Below are positions 60,701 through 64,000 of a stretch of DNA of 64,000 bases, piece after piece. The notes under the pieces were generated by a model that searched no databases, was not told the DNA's origin, and saw nothing but the letters and a program-made list of their open reading frames with translations. The position numbers were made by a program, and so were the translations under genes. The first letter of the stretch is position 1. Each line of letters begins with the position of its first letter. Location: the NCBI GenBank assembly GCA_949152475.1, contig OX424560.1, forward strand, positions 6,882,001 to 6,946,000. The letters are read 5' to 3'. The stretch is from Terebella lapidaria. Its lineage: Eukaryota > Annelida > Polychaeta > Terebellida > Terebellidae.

Positions 60701-61671
60701 CTCACAAACTTGCATCAGAGAGACCAGCTTCTCCTCCTGGTAATTCTTGACTAATTGTTCCCCTGGAAGAATTCACCCGAGTGAAGGTGATCCGTGCTGG
60801 TCCAGGGGACTTGTGACTATCTCTCGTCAGTTGATGGGTGTTCTGCTTGATTATCTTGGGCTCACTCAATACAGGGCACATGTGTCCTAGCCGTGAGCAG
60901 ATATTCCCCTTCTCTTGGTAGATGATCCATGTTGGTACAGAGAAAATTAGAGAATGTCTCCACTCGGTCACGAAATACACTGCGACTCTCAGGTTTCAGT
61001 GATTCTCGCCCTGCTATAGATGTTAGGGCCTTCCCATTTGACGAAGGGGCACACAAGTCTCATTCATGGGCAGACATTCTGCAAACACTTCTACAAACGC
61101 TTCTTCTGTGAATGATGGACACTTCTGCCTGCCTCTCTCCTATTACTGTGCCATCGGTTGGGTTGTATGGATGTTACATGGATGTTATATGGATGTATGG
61201 ATGTTACACCTATTCACAGAAATATATAACAAGCTGTTTACCGGTGTTCAGATACATGTTTTTTTCGTTTCGTTTTTCAACAGTGAATGACGACCCAGTG
61301 GGCATCTCACTAATAGTCGGCTCTATCGTCTGTGATTTCATCTTGATTGTTATCTTCGCAACAGTTGTATGCTGCATGAAGAGAAGGTGAAAAGCATTTT
61401 CATAAGTGATAACGTGACTGAATATTATCATGCAGATGGTAAACTCATATTTGCATACTGTTCTTTCAAAATATCACATGAAGACTGCTTAGGGATGATT
61501 GTATCAGATTTGCTTTAAATCATCTTATTCAGACAAAGAACAACGGACCCCAGGCTGAGAACAAACCAGACTCCACATAACGAGGTTGAGCTGGGTCAAT
61601 ACATACAGACTGCAGAAACACAACTGGTCCGAGACGAGTACATGGCCACAAGCGAGATACAATCTGTGTAA
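39762..61671 (+). CDS. Gene B: single-pass membrane SUEL lectin with CUB-like and Sushi-like modules
   Basis: Six exons with consistent phases: 39762-39858, 40880-41155, 41341-41667, 42531-42683, 61284-61386, 61533-61671. They give 364 residues from ATG to TAA. Residues 1 to about 22 are a signal peptide (MKIYFILILCVGSELTCLV). Residues 34-124 are a SUEL lectin module, with YGF where gene A has YGR. Residues 125-233 are a four-cysteine CUB-like module in one exon. Residues 234-284 are a four-cysteine Sushi-like module. The TM helix is at about 290-313 (ISLIVGSIVCDFILIVIFA), followed by a tail of about 46 residues ending SEIQSV. It is probably a surface glycan receptor. Introns between modules are all phase 1, as in gene A. 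The 18.6-kb fourth intron holds a Ty3-type element and two hairpin elements. Joining of the last two exons is inferred from phase and from the duplicate at 32.5-35 kb; an extra juxtamembrane exon, as in gene A, could have been missed. Confidence 0.82.
40064..40566 (+). repeat. 251-bp tandem duplication in gene B intron 1
   Basis: The block beginning AAATTTTGCCATTTCGAGGG at 40064 begins again at 40315 and ends near 40566. The copies differ at only a handful of positions. It includes TTTTGGAAAATTCGTCCATG at each right end. Confidence 0.85.
41772..42479 (+). mobile_element. Solo-LTR-like element (TG...CA), copy 2, in gene B intron 3
   Basis: It starts TGTGGCGATTTCGCCC and ends AACTTTACA, as does the element at 28717-29245. 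It is flanked by TTTA on each side (41768-41771 and 42480-42483). It is 708 bp long, the extra length lying in its middle. No coding capacity. It ends about 50 bp before the Sushi-like exon of gene B. Confidence 0.55.
43100..44476 (+). repeat. 5' LTR of the Ty3-type element
   Basis: Ends are TGTAACGG and CCGTTACA. It carries a CCAAT box in reverse (ATTGG near 43422), a CRE (TGACGTCA at 43477), a TATA box (TATAAAAG at 43514) and an AATAAA poly(A) signal near 43664. The 3' half is a degenerate GGAGC/GCAG-rich repeat, where most differences from the 3' LTR cluster. Confidence 0.92.
44483..44500 (+). other. Candidate tRNA primer-binding site
   Basis: TGGTGGCAGCGGTGGGAT starts six bases after the 5' LTR. 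A PBS begins with TGG, the complement of the tRNA CCA end. I could not assign the tRNA species. Confidence 0.6.
44511..45752 (+). CDS. gag: gag-like ORF of the Ty3-type element
   Basis: 413 codons. The N-terminal third is Glu/Pro/Gln-rich. The middle (about residues 145-300) has the helical capsid-like pattern of Ty3 Gag (YDGTDPWPEYEAHLLEYARY near its start). A CCHC nucleic-acid-binding knuckle, CFNCGRKGHFARDC, lies at 45612-45653. The C-terminus is almost pure Gln/Arg, encoded by CAG repeats. Its role in the family is to form the virus-like particle and bind RNA. The start ATG lies 35 bp after the 5' LTR. Confidence 0.85.
   Translation: MTTGRGKLAEQQWKTAVLDTEQPVVAVGAEPLQMPVAEKEAVRPAERKLMQPEMQKAVAEEPLRVPQGVQPAEQLAEAEINFPDQAGDREPDAEPEGGENLVDNLTRLLATQMEVFQQHLAVTGKQQQAEAVQQPAPRAGVARLMTYDGTDPWPEYEAHLLEYARYYRWTAEEKALNLCVSLRGNARSILLDLSAEQRRSFDTVVAALKQQFCPGEKTFVFQAELQTRKLQPEEELSELARDIRSKTRLAYPKADPATTEVLMKMHFCNSLTNRDMRLSVLKSHPETLSQALAFATEYESIMKTDNSRPAERQRTRQLNTEPEWSQQVNELRKQAEQTQQQLADLMTQVKEAVSRQQQQRSSRADLECFNCGRKGHFARDCRQPKQQQQRRQPQQQQSPRQQQQQQPQQQPEN
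45807..49940 (+). pseudogene. pol: pol region of the Ty3-type element (protease, RT, RNase H, integrase)
   Basis: Recognisable parts in order: aspartic protease (LIIDTGSTVTML near 45882, GILGMDFI near 46100); reverse transcriptase (FSTLDLTSGYWQV near 46990, catalytic YLDDIIVYS near 47178); RNase H (ILDTDASDTGLGAVLSQ near 47610); a repetitive linker at about 48139-48490; an integrase zinc-binding region (CDECASRS near 48920); the DDE core (GDYFTKW, HTDQGRNF, GFIERFNR between 49060 and 49310); and a GPY/F-like C-terminal region (KWSGPKLVLSRF near 49700). The tail is Ser/Glu/Asp-rich. Treated as a fossil: the coding region looks slightly broken. In this family pol is commonly expressed by a frame change after gag. 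Confidence 0.88.
48139..48490 (+). repeat. In-frame tandem repeat in the pol linker
   Basis: Between RNase H and integrase the element repeats a unit of about 14 residues with consensus EEAASRKPVAVAVT roughly eight times, with some units shortened to PVAVT or PVAVAEE. The DNA period is mostly 42-45 bp. Such a low-complexity linker is not a usual part of Ty3 pol. Confidence 0.8.
50692..50761 (+). promoter_or_regulatory. Internal promoter-like block 1 in the Ty3-type element
   Basis: TGACGTCA at 50692, CCAATCA at 50712, CACGTG near 50738 and TATAAAAG at 50754 lie in the order expected of a pol II promoter. The block lies 237 bp before the first accessory zinc-finger frame. The same motif set is in the LTR. 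Confidence 0.55.
50998..51663 (+). CDS. Accessory ORF 1 of the Ty3-type element (zinc fingers)
   Basis: 221 codons from ATG 50998. Residues of about 30-80 hold one C2HC-like finger (CRRCDRMF...RRRHVC) and one classical C2H2 finger (CCLCAFYGN...HLREMH), with a C-x2-C-x12-H-x4-H spacing in the second. The rest is acidic and Pro-rich and ends in EPETDESDYVTADEESWTE. It is preceded by promoter-like block 1 and followed about 100 bp later by a 21-base A tract. A DNA- or RNA-binding role is inferred from the fingers. It is not part of the standard Ty3 gene set. Confidence 0.65.
   Translation: MAYSAFLGRQDRGRSRDWASPQPLEYSRLCRRCDRMFESETDRRRHVCPTQRYHCCLCAFYGNRANDLRRHLREMHGWKYPSGNRPPQDEATLNHVGTFDSAWRGTATQSRRKRFRRFCTQSPREKPVLETYADQLPFGPDWDAGATAPIGQPEQLDLPEWAPDPQGCLRAAEEDQAEDWEAEIRAREYRPPSPTSEPETDESDYVTADEESWTEAKAVWQ
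51764..51784 (+). repeat. A21 tract between accessory ORFs
   Basis: An uninterrupted run of 21 A follows accessory ORF 1 by 100 bp and precedes the second promoter-like block by 50 bp. It could be the scar of a captured polyadenylated transcript or a simple slippage tract. Confidence 0.7.
51835..51885 (+). promoter_or_regulatory. Internal promoter-like block 2 in the Ty3-type element
   Basis: CCAATCA at 51835, CACGTA near 51860 and TATAAAAG at 51878 are spaced as in block 1 and as in the LTR. The next ATG-started frame begins 79 bp after the TATA box. Confidence 0.55.
51964..52746 (+). CDS. Accessory ORF 2 of the Ty3-type element (two C2H2 fingers, RS-rich)
   Basis: 260 codons from ATG 51964. 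After a basic start (MPKVKTTPRKPRPHR) come two C2H2 fingers with exact C-x2-C-x12-H-x4-H spacing at about residues 18-39 and 49-70 (CEDCNLEF...TEQH and CPQCEHWS...QSRH). The remainder is acidic then rich in Ser-Arg (KKQSRSRSPDKSGRHQ). The overall look is a nuclear nucleic-acid-binding protein; function unknown. It is preceded by promoter-like block 2. Confidence 0.65.
   Translation: MPKVKTTPRKPRPHRCEDCNLEFKSKHTLLRHVTEQHTSEVTVFACPQCEHWSRRKEGTQKHLQSRHTMDANPIRLRVGREQFEEKSLRSKMTPRKSKKPVTRLDQLSDTESESGGSVSSRTRYRSGTQSVAALAADVSSTEAGSSSEEEAELKIMASEDELQDPEDPKPVKPPVTRSSSRNTSRKNSPDPSRGTGADRDRGKKQSRSRSPDKSGRHQRREYRKESPEHAKDRGGERGREEKRHTPVFRRQRQGKRQGGV
52673..53809 (+). CDS. Further accessory open frame, RS/RADS-repeat rich
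   Basis: The frame carries a run of DSRADSR-type repeats near 52940-53030, then a Pro/Gly/Tyr-rich part (YTFYPFGGPSTQPCPSHCYP) and a C-terminal part with PPQWSLHDPDL. I recognise no family. It ends 283 bp before the 3' LTR. Whether it is expressed alone or with the preceding frame cannot be seen; treated as part of the fossil. Confidence 0.45.
   Translation: MAERRNDTPQSSGGSVKGKGKAVYDYKFRLLEEGSSGAAAEVGVADIAEMQSRDDEEDLFRSPPPRTTSSGRAVSSVIVRPGGGAESRSSGRADSRADSRADSRTDSRADSRADSRPIGRSGGRPETKAEGGTRSRAVSETETRGSTERTSPATIQAVAGSRTSSAARDDGMESSASDRSHADVQRARRSILVDQARATPGILSPVETRPRQSSSERSGRRQVRAPTQSPPYTFYPFGGPSTQPCPSHCYPVNIGGRSASVFAPAVPEHARYYAVRWGPEQWGPAEMRNSGVYVEIMEQRESPFGLIPTRQIVRIPDWSIRDERLRNGFYVPPQWSLHDPDLLPVDARGTSFGRPLVPNTIPPRPPSGSSSCRDTGGQ
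54092..55460 (+). repeat. 3' LTR of the Ty3-type element
   Basis: 1369 bp with ends TGTAACGG ... CCGTTACA, preceded by the polypurine tract. It is nearly identical to the 5' LTR over the first 190 bases. It carries the same CRE, TATA box and poly(A) signal. Confidence 0.92.
55461..57577. other. Gene B intron sequence, no gene recognised
   Basis: The first part repeats words related to GTATGTTACGTTTGACATT on both strands (55461-55530, 55690-55720, 55845-55915), suggesting a worn inverted-repeat element. A poly-C tract of about 17 lies near 56859. From about 57290 the sequence resembles 33480-33690 and 60060-60200, i.e. duplicated gene B intron. No exon with matching phase was seen. Confidence 0.5.
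57584..58589. mobile_element. Giant hairpin element built of TTTTAAACGCAACGAAAAT units
   Basis: The ends are TACGGTGGCTTCTTTCGGCC and its complement, flanked by TCTAAC on both sides (57578-57583 and 58590-58595). Each arm has about 70 bp of unique sequence and then 380-490 bp of a tandem unit of about 20 bp. The two arms meet with no spacer at about 58147 (AACGCAACGTTTTCGTTGCG), so the element is one long near-perfect palindrome. No coding capacity. The TACGG ends and arm design match the element at 3591-4554. Confidence 0.85.
58836..59895. mobile_element. TTAA-flanked hairpin MITE (Kolobok- or piggyBac-like target)
   Basis: Inverted ends AGGGTATATATCACGAAAAT and the complement of AGGGAATATATCACGAAAAT bound 1060 bp, with TTAA on each side (58832-58835 and 59896-59899). 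The arms extend inward to include ATTAATATGCAAATAAGATG and TGACGTCATTGACAG near 59030 and their complements near 59720. Inside are two GTTGCCATGGCAA words (59164 and 59572). TTAA duplication fits Kolobok or piggyBac; neither transposase is present. Confidence 0.75.
61284..61671 (+). CDS. Gene B last two exons (TM helix and cytoplasmic tail)
   Basis: The TM exon runs 61284-61386 after the acceptor TTTTTCAACAG (phase 1) and the tail exon 61533-61671 after CATCTTATTCAG (phase 2). The TM exon starts NDDPVGISLIVGSIVC and ends CCMKR. The tail has YIQT and YMAT tyrosines and ends SEIQSV. Phases equal those of gene A's TM and tail exons, and the TM exon is clearly the sister of 34805-34911. Listed separately because its link to the exons at 39.8-42.7 kb crosses an 18.6-kb intron. 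Confidence 0.82.
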
Positions 61672-61741
61672 ATACATACGGACTACAGAAACACTGTCCG
61701 AGACGAGTACATGGCCACAAGCGGGATACAAACTGTGTGAA
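61598..61741 (+). repeat. 73-bp tandem duplication over the gene B tail end
   Basis: The block AATACATACAGACTGCAGAA... at 61598 recurs from 61671 with about ten changes. The first copy encodes the last 24 residues of the tail; the second lies after the stop codon and is untranslated. Confidence 0.8.
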
Positions 61742-63061
61742 GAGAATCCTGTACTAGGTGTCTGAAGTGTTCCTGTATGAGTATTTAGAAACACTAGAGT
61801 ATCAACCATGGCTCAGCAAATTATATGATATAAGGTCACAAGGAGATAGTCACATGGAGATTATGTAGCCTAAGCTCGATTCTTCTGGTTGATGAATATT
61901 TAATACATAACTCAATTTCAATTTCCTTTAACAATAATCTCATGCTACTCAAGTTATGTTTATATCTTGAGATGTCGATGAGGTTATCACACCAACAAAT
62001 ACGACCACATCACGTCACCACGTATTTTATGTAAAGTACATATTATATGTATTGTCATACTGTAGCAACTCTTACATGCGTGTAACTTCTGAAAGAAATA
62101 TGATGATCATAATATCACTGACGGGTCATGTTGGTGTATGTATCCTGACGCTGATAGGTAATGTTGGTGTATGTAATTCATGTTATCTGAAAATGCTACT
62201 GGTTTATGACAGAATACGGAAGGTATATAGGTTGTGCTTTGTCAGGAAAATGACGAACCGTCACAAATTCAACGGTTGTGGTGTCCTGTATGAAACATTT
62301 GTTGATGTGATGCGCAAGTTGTTTGCTCGATATTGTTGGCATCAAATTAAGTTTTACTATGAATCTTAATGTGTTCCTCAAACGATTCACACATGAAATA
62401 CATATATCTAATACTCATCAGAAGAATTGTAAATGAGCATTGTGACTTCAATTATGTAGGAAGAATGAAACTATATAAATAAGGATATAAATAGGACGAT
62501 ATGAATCATGTGACAATGTATCATTGAATGTTTGGGTTCGCATACGATTTTGTTGAGAATACAAGCTAACGTTACAGCAAAACTTCCATTCTTGGTGGAT
62601 GTAAGCATTGCCGTTTGCCTTCCATGTGGATTGTGCCAAACTATGATACCGTTACAAAAATATAAGCAAAACAACTGTGTAAATGAATTCAGGAAACCAT
62701 AGTATAGTTTTAGCTTCTATAATTATGTGGGTTGGTGACTTTCACTTTCGCTTCGTATTGTATTCGTGATTCTAAAAGCCATCTGGTACAATCAAACACT
62801 TGTCGCCAGTGAAACCTTCTGGCTATTGGCTTACTAATAAAAAATGGTGTTTTATTCAGCGCCAGAGGCCTTTTGTACGTACATGTTTACTAATGAAAAG
62901 TGGTCTTTATCTGTGTCCTATTACGGCATAGGCTACGCTGGTGGTTTCTTATACATGTAGCCAAACACGTATGTTCTCAGTTAACTGTGGATCGATCACA
63001 CGACCCACTTATAGGGAGATAAGATTTGTGTAACATCCGCTGTATTCAGGGAAGCGTCAGG
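61742..63061. other. Gene B 3' flank and spacer before gene C
   Basis: 61800-62530 is the sister of 34960-35660 and probably contains the gene B 3' UTR. A short direct repeat (ATGTTGGTGTATGTA) occurs at 62129 and 62162. No gene and no clear promoter motif were seen up to the gene C start. Confidence 0.5.
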
Positions 63062-63826
63062 ATGCTCCAGCCTTTGTACGTCGCTTTGTTATCACTGATT
63101 TTGGTGTCAAATACTGTCTCAACAAACGACAACAATCTCAAGAAAAGGTCGCTAGACTGGCTCTCCAACTACACAATCAGATCATCGAACCGTAACGCGC
63201 CTGATATCGTTGTTACGCACCTCAAATCTCACGCCAACAATGTACGCCAAATACTCACGAATCAGGTATACATGGCCTTTGTGTTGTATAAGAGAAACGG
63301 AGCCATTCTGGAACCAAACGGAGGGATATTCCATTTCACAGAACTTGAAACCGCTTTCAACAATGTTGGAGGATGCCAGCCCAGAACAAATCACTCTGGC
63401 GCCTACAAATACTTCTACGGTCGATGTCCGAATGAAGATCACAGCCTAGTTGCTTCGGGATACTGCTATCGACGAAACGGTCTTGTATACAACTCGGCGA
63501 CTTTCAACAACAGGAGACCTTATACCGACGATAGATACTACAATATACGCAACGACCGAAGCGTACACGAGATTGAACAAGCCTTGCTGAATGACTGTTA
63601 CAATAGATGGAGAAATAGTGAGTTCCAGACGACCGGCTGGGAATGTGATGTTCGTGACCTGTCTAAGGCACAGTTCCAGGCACTGACGGCATCCCTGGAC
63701 ACAGGGGATCAATGCTGTGAGTGCTGTGACGGCCCGTGCTCGACCTCTGGTGGGATTTCCCTGGGTCCATGGCCCGGGAAACTGGGCTTCACAATGATGT
63801 TCTTGTTTGTGTTGTTGCATTTTTGA
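63062..63826 (+). CDS. Gene C: secreted, possibly GPI-anchored protein of unknown family
   Basis: 254 residues in one exon. The start is the ATG at 63062 (MLQPLYVALLSLILVSNTVS); upstream in-frame sequence has only non-ATG codons. Residues 1-20 are a signal peptide. A dibasic KKR (27-29) could be a processing site. The body is rich in Asn, Tyr and Arg, with possible N-glycosylation at N36 (NYT) and an NHS further on. There are about ten cysteines, five of them in the cluster DQCCECCDGPC near the C-terminus. The end (STSGGISLGPWPGK then GFTMMFLFVLLHF) has small residues and then a hydrophobic tail, as in GPI-anchor signals, but a C-terminal TM helix is an alternative. I do not recognise the family. 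It follows gene B by 1.4 kb on the same strand. Confidence 0.8.
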   Translation: MLQPLYVALLSLILVSNTVSTNDNNLKKRSLDWLSNYTIRSSNRNAPDIVVTHLKSHANNVRQILTNQVYMAFVLYKRNGAILEPNGGIFHFTELETAFNNVGGCQPRTNHSGAYKYFYGRCPNEDHSLVASGYCYRRNGLVYNSATFNNRRPYTDDRYYNIRNDRSVHEIEQALLNDCYNRWRNSEFQTTGWECDVRDLSKAQFQALTASLDTGDQCCECCDGPCSTSGGISLGPWPGKLGFTMMFLFVLLHF

Positions 63827-63862
63827 ATTGCAATACTGGACAACACATGATTAGGTACATGT

Positions 63863-63868
63863 ATTAAA
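63863..63868 (+). terminator. Candidate poly(A) signal of gene C
   Basis: ATTAAA, a common variant signal, lies 37 bp after the gene C stop codon. Confidence 0.4.
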
Positions 63869-64000
63869 AGATCAATTAACGTAACGGAAAGTATAATGAC
63901 CGAAATGCAAAGCAGTAGGAATGCGCTGTTTCGTACATCAATTAGTTTTGTATAAATGTGTGAATATTTATCATGACGAAACATCTTTCCAGAAAGAAGG

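Overview
The window looks like repeat-rich nuclear DNA of a marine invertebrate, probably a lophotrochozoan such as a mollusc. The signs are intron-bearing genes with GT-AG splice sites, SUEL-type (L-rhamnose/galactose-binding) lectin modules joined to CUB-like and Sushi-like modules, a tRNA-derived SINE, a CR1/L2-like LINE, a Ty3-type LTR retrotransposon and many hairpin DNA transposons. The species assignment is inference only; no rRNA, mitochondrial or marker gene is present.

Layout. 1-20.4 kb is a degenerate head-to-tail array of a roughly 3.6-kb non-coding unit (four long copies and one shortened one). Separate DNA transposons or a SINE have inserted into individual copies. 20.4-24.0 kb is gene A, a single-pass membrane lectin (SUEL, split CUB-like, Sushi-like, TM, 182-residue tail); seven exons are visible and the signal-peptide exon was not found. 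24.5-32.3 kb is intergenic: a 54-bp tandem repeat, a solo LTR, a MITE split by a second solo-LTR-like element, a 686-bp TIR element and a cluster of GGGCC-ended MITEs. 32.5-35.6 kb is a decayed partial copy of gene B (CUB-like, Sushi-like and TM exons plus 3' flank). 35.7-39.4 kb is a nearly whole LINE. 39.8-61.7 kb is gene B, a second, shorter membrane lectin: signal peptide, SUEL, CUB-like and Sushi-like exons lie at 39.8-42.7 kb, and TM and tail exons at 61.3-61.7 kb. The 18.6-kb intron between them holds a 12.4-kb Ty3-type LTR element, a 1-kb giant hairpin element and a TTAA-flanked hairpin element. 63.1-63.8 kb is gene C, an unrecognised single-exon gene for a secreted, possibly GPI-anchored protein.

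How it fits together. Genes A and B share domain order and intron phase (phase 1 between modules, phase 2 after the TM exon), so they are tandem paralogues of a cell-surface carbohydrate-binding receptor family, and the 32.5-35.6 kb copy is a third, dead member. Most of the remaining sequence is mobile. The most unusual object is the Ty3-type element: after gag and pol it carries extra open frames with C2H2 zinc fingers, and two of them have their own CCAAT/TATAAAAG promoter-like block resembling the one in the LTR.
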